Below are positions 1 through 10,967 of a stretch of DNA of 64,000 nt, one piece after another (the first letter of the stretch is position 1; each line of letters opens with the position of its first letter). This DNA comes from Callorhinus ursinus (Eukaryota > Chordata > Mammalia > Carnivora > Otariidae). A program made the translations under genes and the position numbers. The DNA is taken from the NCBI RefSeq assembly GCF_003265705.1, contig NW_020313044.1:6259535-6323534 (forward strand), in the 5' to 3' direction. The notes under the pieces were generated by a model. It saw only the letters and a list, made by a program, of their open reading frames with translations. It did no database searches and was not told where the DNA came from.

Positions 1-1945
1 ATGTTTATCTGGTGATGGTTTATCCTTGAAACTAGGCATTCAGGAATTATTTCCAAGAAAAATAATTGAATAGGGAAAGAGACTGCAGTTGCCATTAAAA
101 TTAAAACCAGAAATCATTTTGTGTGTGTGTTATTCTTCTCTGGTTCCACCTCCAGCAATGACTGGAAACAGGTCCTTAAGGGTGAGTAACAGGAATGAAT
201 GTCACAAGAGTCAGAAATAATGAACCAATATCTTTCAGAAACACAGCCACCACAGAAAGAAGGCTGAGTAGGAAAATTGTGCACATGTGAAAAAATAAAC
301 ATCTCGGTAAAGAATTACTCAGGCCTATTGTAATATGTACACACGGCATCATGTCTCCTTTTGACTCAGCACCAGTAATCTGGTTACACAAGAATGAAAT
401 TTCAGTCCAACCTGGCCCATGGTGTAGAAGGTGCTGAATCACCTGCCTGGGGGGAAGCTGCAAACATTTAGCACTTTCAAAGACAGCAAAAAGCCAGCAG
501 AATTACAGTCTAGCTCACTAAGCACACAACACGTGATTGTGCCAAGCTCTCTTTAGAGCCGACCTGCTTTCTCAAATGCATACAATTTACTCTCCCTGCA
601 CCATTTCCCTTCGATTTCCTTCTTGGTGGCATGCGCCATGGAGAGCAGGTAAGTTGAGAGGGAAAAATATGGGAATGAAGGACCTTCTCCTAGATTTGTC
701 ATCTCATCTACCTAGTTAGCTAGGGATTAAACAAGGATTCCATCTCTGGGGTCTTGCATCCTCTTCAGAGTAAAAAAGCATTTATGTTGGTTTAGATAAC
801 AGCCAGATACTTCTTTTCGCCTCCAATTTTTTTTAACATTTCATTCGAATGTGGCTCAATATGTGAGAAAGATCTACTTTCTAATTCAAGATTTGAATGT
901 TTTCGGAAAACCTCTTTCAAAGACACATTTGGGATGGGGTGGCTGACGATGATGAAAAGTCAAGGTTAATAATCGCATGGCCTAATATGCTTCCTGTATC
1001 TAAGTAAGAATTTGAAAAGAGGTTTTTATCAAAAGACACATCAGGCCTGACATTTATGCAGATGACCTAATTTTCCTCTTCAAGAATGATGAGTCACAGA
1101 AACTTTATTTGCTGTTGTTTATGTTTGCTGAAGGGAGAATCTAGGAAATAAGATGGGGTTCAGCTTCAGATAACAGAGCTCTAAAGTGACTTCAGTTGAA
1201 GGGTAAAGCTCACAAACTCTGGCCCCAGTAGAGTTCAGAGAACAGACAGCGGGACTGATAACACTCAGAAAAATACCTTTTTATCAAAGAGGTTTCTTTC
1301 CAAGCTACGTTTCACACAACAGCTTTGCAAATGCCCTCGTCATACGGCTTAACAATCTGAACCAGAAAGGTTTTCAGCAAAGGCCAAGAATGATCTGTAT
1401 AAGAGGCTAAGTAGTAGAAAAAGCAGTGTGTCTGAGAAGTCCAACTTCTTAGCATCTAAATTTACCTCTGTCGCATGTTTACCTTGCGACAGGGAAATTC
1501 AGGGAAATTCTTTCATCTGGCTAAGCCTCCATTTTCTTGGTGATAGAATATGGATAAAAAAATTCCTGGCTGACCCATCTCTCTACCTGGGTGGTTGTGA
1601 AGTTCATATAAAATGAAAGCTGTTTGAAAACGATAGAGGATTTAAAAAATATAAGATATGCTGAGGGCTAGGGTGATGATGGTGTTGATGGTGATAATGG
1701 CCACTGTTTGGGGATCCAAGGGTATGGGTACTCAGGTCTCTGCCCAAAGCCACTAAAGAATGGCTTGAGGGAGGGAGATATCTCATGACCCTGGAGAACA
1801 GACAAGGGACTTCAGCCCCAGGTATAATCCTTAGTAGGTACCCAAGTCCAAGGGAACAAGAGTCATCCACATTTCAACACAGCACCACAGATTGTCCAGA
1901 ATGTGACACCAGTCACATGACAGCCCTTCTGAGCGCACTGGGTTA
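1..1945. other. Non-repetitive stretch, no gene recognised
   Basis: I see no repeat signature and no convincing exon here; open frames are short (up to about 95 codons) and lack family motifs. A short run of TGATGATGGTG-like repeats lies at about 1672-1700. A small frame at about 1025-1143 contains a reverse-transcriptase-like YADD motif and is discussed as a finding. Confidence 0.6.
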
Positions 1946-2032
1946 AAAGGTAATGGAGTGACACAGGCCTGGGTCGGAATCTCAAGTCTACTCCCAATTA
2001 GTTGGGCAGCCTTGGATAGGAACTTCACATTT
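1946..2032 (+). repeat. MIR SINE fragment (5' half)
   Basis: The text from 'ggcctgggtcggaatctcaag' through 'ttgggcagccttgga' matches the tRNA-derived head and start of the core of MIR in plus orientation. The copy is cut off at the old antisense L1 that starts at 2033. A stretch at about 4046-4085 resembling the MIR tail could be its other end, but the middle is missing. Confidence 0.45.
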
Positions 2033-2555
2033 AATTTTAATTTTTATTTTTTAAATTAATAGTGAAATTGATTTTTGGTATACAGTTCTATGAATTTGGA
2101 CACAGGCATTGATTTATGAAGCCATCACTACCATTAGGGCACAGAATAATTCTATCACCCCCCAAAACTTCCACATGCTTTCCTTTTGTAATCACATCCT
2201 CCTGCCACTCATAATCCAAGGTGAGCACCGAGCTGTGCTACATTACCAGAATTTTGTCTTCAAAAATATCATAGAGTTGGAATCAGACTGTAGTCACCTT
2301 TTGAAACTAGTTTATTTCACTCAGCATAATGCCTTCGAGAGTCTCTAAGTTGTTGCCTGTGTTAATTAGCTTGCTCCTTTTAAATGTTGCTCCTTTTAAA
2401 TACTTCTATTGTATGGACATACCACAATCTGTTTATCCATTTATCTGTTGAAGGGCATTTGGGTAGTTTCAAGTTTTTGGAGATTATGAATAGAGCTGCT
2501 ATAAAAACAGGTGTGTATGAGTTTTTTGGTGGACATACATTTTCATTTCTTTAGA

Positions 2556-2761
2556 AGAGGAAATGGTTACCTTTTTCTGTACTAGGGCCAAATAGTAAAT
2601 ATTTTAGCTTTGTGGGCCATGTAGTCTCTGTGGCAACTAGTGTGAGAACAGGCACAGATAATATGTAAAGAAGTAGTGTGGCTGTGTTCCAATAAAACTT
2701 TATTTACAAAAGTAAGCAGTGTGCAGGGCCTGGTCTTGTGGCCACAGTTCACCAATCCCTG
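2556..2761. mobile_element. hAT-Charlie-type nonautonomous DNA transposon
   Basis: The stretch carries the familiar hAT MER-family pattern: 'ccaaatagtaaatatttta' near 2588, 'tgtggctgtgttcc' near 2677 and 'aataaaactttatttaca' near 2692. The ends are diverged inverted repeats: the left end reads roughly 'gaggaaatggttac' and the right end 'gttcaccaatccctg'. It splits the antisense L1 cleanly, because L1 sequence resumes at about 2770. An 8-bp target duplication is not clear. I do not name the MER subfamily. Confidence 0.65.
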
Positions 2762-3577
2762 CTGCGTTATAAATACCCGGGACTGGGATCGCTGGATCAT
2801 ATGATAGGTGTATTTTTAACTTTGTAATAAGATGTCAAACTGTTTTTCAGAGTGGCTATCTTATTTTGCATTACCATCAGCAAGGAGTAAAAGTTCCAGG
2901 TTGTTCCATATCATCACCAGCACTTGGTAATGTCAGTGTCTCTCATCTTAGCATTCTAATAGGTGTGCAGTGACATTTCATAGTGGCATTAATCTGCATT
3001 TTCCTAATAGCTAATAATGTTCAACATCTTTTCATGTGCCTATTGGCCAACTTTATATTCTCTTTCCTACAGTGTGTGATCAAGTCTTCTCCTTGCTTTT
3101 TAATTGGATAGGTGGTTTTCTTACTGTTGAATTTTGAGATTTCTTTACATATTCTGAACTAAGTTCTCTTTGAATATATTATTTGCAACAATTTTCTCTC
3201 AGTTTGTGTCTTATCTTTTAATTCTTTTAACAGTGTCTTCTGCAAATAAAATTTTCTAACTTTGATGAGCTCCAAAAATATTTTCTTTTATGGATAATGC
3301 TGCTGGTGTTTTTTCTAAGATCTCTTTGCCCAACCCTATGTCATGAAGGTTTTCTCCAATGTTTACTCCTGAAAGTTTTGTAGTTCTACATTTTATATTT
3401 GTATCTATGTAGATGGATCTATGATCCACTTTAAATGTTTCATATACAGTGTAAGGCTGAGGTTGAGCTTTATTCTTTTATATAAACCTCCAGTGGTTTA
3501 TTTGAACCACTGTTGTTGAGCAGACTATGTTTTTCCATTTAACTGCCTTTGTACCCTTGGCAAAAATGAACTGGCCA

Positions 3578-3815
3578 ATTGTAATGCGGTATTCTGGGAC
3601 TCAAAAAGGATATGAGTGGAAAAACAGATAAAATCTAATGAAGTCTAGAATTCAGTTAATAGGATGTGCCAACGTTAATTTCTTATTTTTACAAAATGTA
3701 CCATGGAAATGTAAGGTGTTTACAGGAGGGAAACTGGAAGAAGGAATTCTGTATTATATTTGGAACTTTTCTATAAATCTAAAATTATTCCCAAATAGTT
3801 TATTAAAAAAAAATA
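3578..3815 (+). mobile_element. Short L1 3' tail nested inside the antisense L1
   Basis: About 240 bp ending in 'aactttt..ataaatctaaaa' and an A-rich tail interrupt the antisense L1. An imperfect 9-bp flank duplication, 'aactggcca' (3569-3577) against 'aattggcca' (3816-3824), brackets it. The sequence pattern resembles an old L1M 3' UTR in plus orientation. Host L1 text resumes immediately after. Confidence 0.55.
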
Positions 3816-4045
3816 AATTGGCCATATTTTTGTGGACCTATTTACGGACTCTCCATTCTGTGCCACTGATCTATGTGCCTATCCCTGCACCAGTCCCACA
3901 CTATCTTGATTACTGTGGTGGCTTCACAGTTACTGAACAATTTACAAACTTTATTTTGTTGAGTGAATCTCCCTTACACATTAGAAATTCTGCCACAACA
4001 GGCATAGAGGCAGAAGCTAAGTCCTTCTGGTTTACTAGTGAATCC

Positions 4046-4690
4046 TAGCATCATGTCTGGCATAGGGCAAACACTAAATAAATTCTTTGGTCAAGTGAGT
4101 TAAAGAAATGAACCTTAGTGACTGACTGACAGAATCACACACCTGAATCAGTGATTCTGCTTCATGGGTCTGCCAAGCCACTGGGAATTTCCAGTACAGA
4201 GCTGAGTAAATATGGATGTCTCTCAGGAGAGGCGAGAGATTGCTATCTGTGAGTTATGGTGGGTTTACTTTGCTACTTCTTGCCCATCCTCCAACTCTCT
4301 TACTTCAGTCCCTTTACCCCTGTATCTCTTATTTCTGTCCTATGGCATTTGTGACCTTACTACTAAGGAGTTCCAGGTCACAGGTGGCCAAGAGCTTAAC
4401 AGGCTCACTTGGGAGATGATGCAGGTAAAGCTCTTAGCACAGAGCCCAGAACACAGTATTTGTTCAGCAAATGTTAGCCCTAACTACTGTTTTTAATCAT
4501 CAAAAAAAATCAGATTTAAAAATTTTACTTGACAGCCAAATTATTTTATTCATTCATTCATAAAATTTTTATTCATTTGACAGAACTTACAGCCTTTGAA
4601 CTACAATCCAGTCGTTTTGCTAGGAGCTGAAGATAGGATCCTGCTCTGCATTATTGGAATGAACATTCCAACCAATTTATTCCACATGTC
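4046..4690. repeat. Fragments of MIR, MER5-like and L2 elements
   Basis: Three weak relics lie here. About 4140-4200 resembles a MER5-type hAT fragment ('cagtgattctgcttcatggg'). About 4400-4492 matches the MIR 3' part in plus orientation ('gtaaagctcttagcacagag', then 'cagcaaatgttagc'). About 4545-4690 resembles the antisense 3' end of an L2 ('attcattcattcataaaa', then 'tgctaggagctgaagatag'). Each is diverged, and the borders are approximate. Confidence 0.4.
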
Positions 4691-6334
4691 CAAACCTAAT
4701 GCACTGTGAAAACCTTGACTCATATAGGTTATACATTTGATTTAGAAGCAAACTTTTAAAGAAACCCTGTCTAGAGACTGACAAAGTAGGTCTGTGTTAC
4801 TTTCATAGCTATAGTAATTGGTTTGTGATTTCCAAGTAATGTCAGAAATAGGAAAGAGGAAAGAGCTAATTCTGGAAGGGTTGTTGAGGGGACCAAGAGA
4901 AATGGGTGCAGGTGGCTTCAGAGCTCTTCTAGCTCCAGGATGTGATTACTGTTTCTTTACCCACTCATGTATGCGGAATGATCCAGTGATACATACACAC
5001 ACACACACACACACACACACCCCTATCAACCATAATCCGTAAATGTAATTAATGACTTTGACTCTTACCATGTCTTCAACTCTCAAAGAAAAATGGGGGA
5101 AAAAGTATTCAGTGATCTAACCATCTAGAGAAAATTATTTTCAACTCTCACCTCAGGTAGCTTACGGAGGTCCCCTTATTCAAAAATCCTTTCTCATTCT
5201 TCATCATACAAACTTCCCATACCTGCACCATTGTGTTCGTGTACACGTTCGTCAGCCTCTGTGATGCTCATCTAACAGCCCAAAGAGGTTCTTTGGTCTC
5301 CTCCTTCTGACCAAGTCAGGCAGCAAGTAAATACTTCTGATTTCTGCCTTTGTTATCCCCCTTGGCTGGGAAGAAATGGAGTTATGCATAGAGGAAGTTA
5401 ATTTTCCTCCATTAACTATACCTTGCATCTTGAATACTTTGACCTCAGTTAAACTACATCCTTAGCCAATTAACAGCAAAACAATGAAGAAACTATGTTA
5501 GCTGTTGAAAATAAAGTTTCTCAGCAAAGTCAACTCATTACACATAGGCAACCATGGTCTTTGAAACCAATTTCTTGCAAAGACTAATAAGACAAACTGC
5601 TTTTTCTGAATGCTTGCCTCTGAGATGTATCTAATTCTGTTTACAGTGCTAAAAATCTTTCCAGTAGAGTGTCCCCTCTGATCCTGTAAACTCACAAGAA
5701 ACATGGCAAACTGAATTATCTACAATGTTCCTGTGCACCAAATGAAAACATTCACTCCATCTCATCAGATCCAGGATTAACATATCCAGTAAGGTTTGTC
5801 ACTACCATGGATATTATGCTTTACATAATTTGAAAATAAATCATGTAGTTTTGGAAGTTTTTACAGACAAGCACAGCAATCTTGGGAGTACAGTACTAAT
5901 ACTTAATAAAGTTCTACAGAGTAATACCACCAGTTTTGTAGACATTTGTCTTCTTTATATTGCCCCCAGAAAAAAAGCCTAACTTTAAATACTAAATAGT
6001 ACTTACACAGAAACTATATATTCAACGTCCCTCACACTCAGCCATATTTTCAGCTGGCTAATGTTTAATTTTCAAAATGCATTGGTCACAACTCCCTATT
6101 TTCATTCATGGGTATAAGAAGGGCAACTGTCCATTGGCCATAGATGACGGATAATATCTGCTTCAGTGTGAGGAAATTTCTATTAGTCAGGGCACGGTTA
6201 CAATGCTGAAAAATAAGTGAACTAGTAGGCCCTGAAGAGCTACTATATAAGGATAAAGTCTTTGTTAAAAACAAACTCTGCTGAATGATGTGATTGGCTG
6301 GTCAGTGAAAGAACTGGCTGATTGGCTGGTTGAT
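4691..6334. other. Non-repetitive stretch with a (CA)n microsatellite
   Basis: No exon or interspersed repeat was recognised apart from the CA run at 4995-5020. Open frames in the interval are short and have no recognisable motif. Confidence 0.6.
4995..5020. repeat. (CA)n microsatellite
   Basis: An uninterrupted run of 13 CA units, preceded by a degenerate 'acatacat' edge. This length is usually polymorphic in mammals. Confidence 0.95.
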
Positions 6335-6560
6335 TCATTAAATGATTTATTCAACACTTACTTATTGAGCACCATATGGCAGGCACTGAGCCAGGTGCTG
6401 GCATGTGATGGGGCAGCCTAAGCTGACCCAAATAAAAAATGATCCTACACCTTGGGATAAAACCCATCATTTACTTCTATGGTCACTCAATTATTTGGCA
6501 GACAACAAATGAGCACCTGTTGTGTACTGTATTTGTGTTTAGATAAGGGGAAAAGAGTAG
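6335..6560 (-). repeat. L2-type LINE 3' end, antisense
   Basis: Two pieces, near 6345-6410 ('ttattcaacacttacttatt', then 'ggcaggcactgagccaggtg') and near 6500-6545 ('aaatgagcacctgttgtgt'), match the antisense pattern of L2 3' ends. Ancient and diverged; the two pieces may belong to different copies. Confidence 0.45.
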
Positions 6561-6790
6561 CTAACGACCATTATGTGCTTATCGTATCTCGTTCTATAGT
6601 CTTTACATGTATCAGTGCATTTAATCCTCCAGGAAAATACCCACCTATAAGGTAGGTCTGTTTTTTATATCCATTTTGCCGATAAGGAAAATATGGCACA
6701 GGAAGGTGCCCAAGGCCCATACTAATAGTGAGTTGTGGGTCTAGGATTTGAATGTGGGCTGTGTGGCTCTATCATCTACCACACAATCTA
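6561..6790 (-). repeat. MIR SINE, antisense
   Basis: Antisense MIR pattern: 'ttacatgtatcagtgcattt' near 6602, the 'taaggtaggtctg' block near 6650, 'attttgccgataaggaaaat' near 6672, then a degenerate 'gtgcccaaggccca' and 'ggatttgaatgtgggctgtg'. The order matches a full-length MIR read backwards. Confidence 0.75.
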
Positions 6791-7004
6791 ACTGTATTAC
6801 AGAGAAGACAGAAAGCCAAGTTCCTATGCTGAAAGACCTTAATATTTATCTGGGCAACCAATATTTACTAACACAAAATAAATAAAAGGTATTTTCAAAG
6901 TCATGTATGCATAACTGTGGTTTGTGGTTTTTAACATTGTATTAAAGGGATGAGGTGTAGGTGTGGTCAAGTGGGATGGGCCAGGTCCTGTAAAGCTCTG
7001 TAGC

Positions 7005-7195
7005 AACGAGGGGCACAGGCTTCAGAACCTTAGTCATGGGTTTAAATGGGACTCTGCCACCTCTTTATGTCTCGTGTCCTCATCTATAATACAGATGTGG
7101 GTGCACATCCATCAAGGGCTATTCTGAAGATCAAACGGAATAATACAGGTAAAGCCTGGCACACAGTAAGCACTCAGCAGAAGTTAGCTCTTGAG
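7005..7195 (+). repeat. MIR SINE
   Basis: Plus-orientation MIR: 'gggactctgccacctcttta' near 7048, 'gtcctcatctataata' near 7076, 'tacaggtaaagcctggcaca' near 7144 and 'cagtaagcactcagcagaag' near 7164. Near full length but strongly diverged. Confidence 0.75.
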
Positions 7196-8165
7196 TGGTA
7201 AAAGGTTTTCAGATGGATCTTAGCAATTTTCATGTATACAGACTGGCACAGAAAGGGCATGAAAGGGGCCTCGAGGGGGTGGGCAGTATGTGCAGAGACT
7301 CAGAATTAGAAATAAGCAGACATTCTCTAATTCAAACTAGTATGCGCCTTTCCCCTTTCTCATTCTTGGTGCTTCACAATCATTCTGGATGTCCTGGATT
7401 CCAAATAACAAAATTAAAGACTTGGTGGTGATAACACACATGCATACACATACGCACGCACGCAGAGAAACAGTAACGCATCCAAACCTGTACTGAAGGG
7501 TTTGACAATTTAATACTGACTAAGCCAGACAGTGTCTTGCCTAAGCTCATCTCTAGCAGGTATGGGAGCCCCCATGAAAGCCCATATAAGTTTTAGTAAT
7601 GTTTAGTCATTCGCTGGCCCGTTGTGCTAGCCCGTACCCTCAATTCCAGAAAGAATGAAAGCAGTTTCCAATCCAATTAAGCAATCAATTGATAGTTTTG
7701 CTGAATGTTTACTCCAGGTCTAATACTGTTCTTGGTTGTTTCCTTCTTCCTAGATAATAGGCAGACATTGTAAGATTCTGGTTAATTGTCCATGAATATG
7801 CAATGTGGAATGGTTAATACAGCAAATACTGGCTAGGACCAGTGAAATTTAACACCTGCTCTCTAGGCACGTTTTACAAAATGGTACTGGAGGTACAAGA
7901 CATACACACACCATGGCCATGCCTTCTAAGCAAATGTTTCCCCCATGAGCCCTGATTATTTCAAATGGGTAGTATTTCCTTTTATTTTGCTTTTTAAATA
8001 TTTTTTCATTGGTCTCCAATGCCCAGCTTACAGAAGAAATGGGAGCTTATAATTGCCAGACCAAAAGGATGAAAACAAATGTGACTTAAGAGAGAATACT
8101 TAGGAAATATTAATGAGAAACATGTGGGATCTACTTAGGGCAGGGGATAAGTTTTTGCCGGAGTC
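7196..8165. other. Non-repetitive stretch
   Basis: No gene or clear repeat was recognised. A degenerate CA/CG-rich alternating tract lies at about 7432-7465. The interval ends at the target site of the composite LINE-1. Confidence 0.55.
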
Positions 8166-8177
8166 AAGAGTATTGGG
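8166..8177 (+). repeat. Left target-site duplication of the composite L1
   Basis: 'aagagtattggg' is repeated exactly at 16010-16021. Allowing one mismatch, it extends to 16 bp on both sides. Its position directly after the second L1 tail shows where the insertion ends. Confidence 0.85.
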
Positions 8178-8195
8178 AAAGACAATTGGCAGAGT

Positions 8196-8203
8196 AAGAT
8201 GGC
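8196..8203 (+). promoter_or_regulatory. YY1-like site at the L1 5' end
   Basis: 'aagatggc' sits about 15 bases inside the element, where other mammalian L1 families place a YY1 site that fixes the transcription start. The match is to the core only; the function is inferred. Confidence 0.45.
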
Positions 8204-9254
8204 AGAGGAGGAGGAGACCTGGATTTCGTCTGGTCTCAGGAATTCAGCTGGACAGGGATCAAACCATTCTGAACACCTACGAACTCAACAGGAGATCGAA
8301 GAAGACAGTAGCAACAACTCTCTGAACAGAAAAGCGACCACTTTCTGGAAGGTAGGATGTGCGGAGAAGTGAATCCGAGGTGATATTCGGGAGGATAGAC
8401 GGCGGGGGAGGGGGCCTCCGTCGGCCGCTTCTGGCAAGTGAGAGAGCCGCGGAGCACAAAATCGGAACTTTTAGAAGTCGGCTCCGCTGAGGGACGTCGC
8501 TGCAGTGGCTAAGCAGGGGTGGAACACTCGTGGGACAGTGTGGTCTCAGAACCCTTGGGGTCACAGAAAGACCGGGGGTGCCTGAGTGCGGCAGAGCTCC
8601 CAGGTATCGGAGCGGGGAAGCCGGCTGCAGAGACGGAGCCGAGGCGCGGGCTCTCAGCTCGGGGTTGCCATAAACTGTGATCCGCGGCCCAGTCGGGCCA
8701 CTGCTCCTCCAGCAGGGACCCAACAAGCGGCAGAGCCGGGGAGACTCCCCTCCCTCCCCCAGGAGGAGCGGCGCAGGAGCACACCGCAGGGATCTGCTGG
8801 GTTTGGAGACTCCACATGGGGTCGGGTGCCAGAGATAGAAACACTCGGTCACAGGCCGGGTGAGCACGGAGTGCGGCCGGAGACTAGGGAGACGGGAGGG
8901 ATTGACTGCTTTTGGGGCCCCAAGTTCTTGGCTCCTCCAGGCAGAGATTGGGAAGCCACCATTTCACTCTCGTCCTCCAAGGCTGTACGGAGAGCTTGCA
9001 GGGAACAAAAGCTCCCGAGAGCAAACCTGAGCAGATTGCTTAGCCTGGACGACAAGGGCGGGGCAATTCCGCCTCCGGCAAAGACATTTGGGAACCACCG
9101 CAATAGGCCCCTCCTCCAGAAGATCAGCAAGAACAGCCAGCAAGCCAAGACCAAGTTTACCGATCAAGGAGAATGGGAGAACTCCAGCGCTAGGGGAATA
9201 CTGCACATAGAATTCATGGCTTTTTTTTACCATGATTCATTAGTTTTTCAAAGT

Positions 9255-9790
9255 TAATTTTTTAACTGTTTTTTTTTTATTTTTCTTTTTCCCTTTTTCA
9301 ACCAACATCTTATCAATCCCTTTTTGAAAAAAAATTTTTTTTCATTTTTCATTTTTAGAGTCATATTCTATCCCTTCATAGTAGATACCCTTATTTTTGG
9401 CATATATGTATATATAAGTTGTTCTCTTTAAAATTTTGAGATACAGTTTCTTCTAACAGATCAAAATATACCCTAAATCACTAGTGTATGCCTTTGTTCT
9501 ATTCTCCTGCCTGATCGCATTCTCTTCCTTTTCTTTTTCTTTTTTTTTCTTAAATCTTCTTTCTTTTTTCAAACAACTTCTTATCTTATCAATTCCGTTT
9601 ATAAAATCTTTTATAATTTTCATCTTTACACTCATATTCCATCCCTTCATTGTATCAACCCTTATTTTGTACATATATAAGTCTTTCTTTCTTTAAAATT
9701 TTAGGAGGCACTTTCTTCTAACAGACCAAAATACACCCAAAATCTAGTGTGTGGCACTGATCTATGCACTAGCCTGATCATATTTGATCA
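9255..9790 (+). repeat. Imperfect tandem duplication inside the L1 5' UTR
   Basis: Two T-rich units, about 9255-9525 and 9526-9790, share the same order of landmarks: 'catattctatcccttcat' (9362) against 'catattccatcccttcat' (9633), a 'ttaaaattttga/ttaaaatttta' block, and 'ttcttctaacaga' (ending 9460 and 9725). The offset is about 265-271 bp. The units have diverged by substitutions and small indels, so the duplication predates this insertion or belongs to the family. Confidence 0.8.
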
Positions 9791-9994
9791 TATTCTGGTT
9801 TTTTTTGTTTTGTTCTGTTTTTGTTTGTTTTTATCTTTTTCTTTTTCTTTTTTTTCCCCTTTCTTTTTTCTTTCTTTCTCTTTCTTTTCCCCTGGCTTCA
9901 GGTCTTTTCTGGTTTGTTTAGAGTATATTTGCTGGGGACGTTGTTAACCTGTTAGCATTTTGTTCTCTCATTCATCTATTCTCCTCTGGACAAA

Positions 9995-10886
9995 ATGACA
10001 ACATGTAAAAATCACCTCAGCAAAAAGAACAAAAGGTAGTACCGTCTGCCAGGGATCTACTCAATACGGACATTAGTATGATGTCGGACCTAGAGTTCAG
10101 AATCATGATTTTAAAGATACTAGCTGGGCTTGAAAAAAGCATGGAAGTTAGAGAAACCCCTCCTGGAGAAATAAAAGAATTAAAATCTAACCAAATCGAA
10201 ATCAAAAAGGCTATTAATGAGGTGCAATCAAAAATGGGGGCACTAACTGCTAGGATAAATGAGGCAGAAGAGAGAATCAGAGATATAGAAGACCAAATGA
10301 TGGAAAATAAAGAGGCTGAGAAAAAGAGAGATAAACAACTAATGGATCACGAGGGCAGAATTCGAGAGATAAGCGATACGATAAGACGAAACAACATTAG
10401 AATAATTGGGATCCCAGAAGGAGAAGAAAGAGAGAAAGGGGCAGAAGGTATATTGGAGCAAATTATAGCAGAGAACTTCCCTAATGTGGGGAAGGAAACA
10501 GGCATCAAAATCCACGAGGCACAGAGAACCCCTCTCAAAATCAAAAAAAATAGGTCAACACCCCGACATCTAATAGTAAACTTACGAATCTCAGAGACAA
10601 AGAGAAAATCTTGAAAGCAGCTCAGGAGAAGAGATATGTAACCTATAATGGTAGAAACATTAGACTGGCAACAGACCTATTCACAGAGACCTGGCAGGCC
10701 AGAAAGGACTGGCATGATATCTTCAGAGCACTAAACGAGAAAAATATGCAGCCAAGAATACTATATCCAGCTAGGCTGTCATTGAAAATTGAAAGAGAGA
10801 TAAAAAGCTTCCAGGACAAACAAAAACTAAAGGAATTTGCAAACACGAAACCAGCCCTCCAAGAAATATTGAAAGGGGTCCTCTAA
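9995..10886 (+). pseudogene. LINE-1 ORF1 (ORF1p, RNA-binding chaperone), frameshifted
   Basis: ORF1p is the trimeric, RNA-binding nucleic-acid chaperone of the L1 ribonucleoprotein in the cytoplasm. The start ATG at 9995 follows the T-rich leader. A one-base loss in the A-run near 10005-10012 shifts the frame, after which a long open stretch runs to 10614. The predicted coiled coil (about 10140-10370, heptad-like and rich in E, K, I and L) is followed by the RRM-like segment with 'NNIRIIGIPEGEE' near 10390. A second frameshift at about 10584-10598 moves to the frame that ends at 10886 and covers the C-terminal domain ('RYVTYNGRN' near 10632). The total length of about 890 bp is normal for the family. 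Because both shifts truncate the product, ORF1p is not made intact. The family call is secure; the exact indel bases are inferred from the frame change. Confidence 0.9.
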
Positions 10887-10967
10887 GCAAAGAGAGAGCC
10901 TAAAAGCAGCATAGATCAGAAAGGAACACAGACAATATACAGTAACAGTCACCTTACAGGCAATACA
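10887..10967 (+). other. L1 inter-ORF spacer
   Basis: 81 bases between the ORF1 stop and the ORF2 start, A-rich and without structure that I can recognise. In other L1s this spacer supports unconventional re-initiation of ORF2 translation. Confidence 0.7.

Larger units (their letters stand above)
2033..4045 (-). mobile_element. Old LINE-1 3' portion, antisense, with nested insertions
   Basis: Read on the minus strand, this is the 3' part of a mammalian L1 (end of ORF2 plus 3' UTR), with the A-tail side seen as a T-rich run at 2035-2060. Recognisable antisense blocks are the 'gattatgaatagagctgct' region near 2480, the 'gggatcgctggatcatatga' region near 2785, and the stretch near 3840-3960 that reads 'attctgtgccactgatctatg'. 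All frames are destroyed. Two later insertions interrupt it: a hAT-type element at 2556-2761 and a plus-strand L1 tail at 3578-3815. Divergence is high, so this is an ancient subfamily (L1M-like); the exact subfamily is not determined. Confidence 0.8.
8182..9994 (+). promoter_or_regulatory. LINE-1 5' UTR with internal promoter region
   Basis: The first kilobase (8182-9190) is GC-rich with many CpGs, as expected for an L1 internal promoter. From about 9240 to 9900 it switches abruptly to a T-rich tract that contains two related copies of a ~265-270 bp unit. Long frames on both strands (minus 8277-8867, plus 8586-9257) fall in the GC-rich part, where stops are rare by composition; I do not call them genes. 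Internal Pol II promoter activity is known for L1 families and is inferred here. Confidence 0.75.

Noticed and set aside
8586..9257. 223-codon frame as a possible host gene
   Set aside because: It lies wholly inside the L1 5' UTR, between the target-site duplication and ORF1; kept only as a finding.
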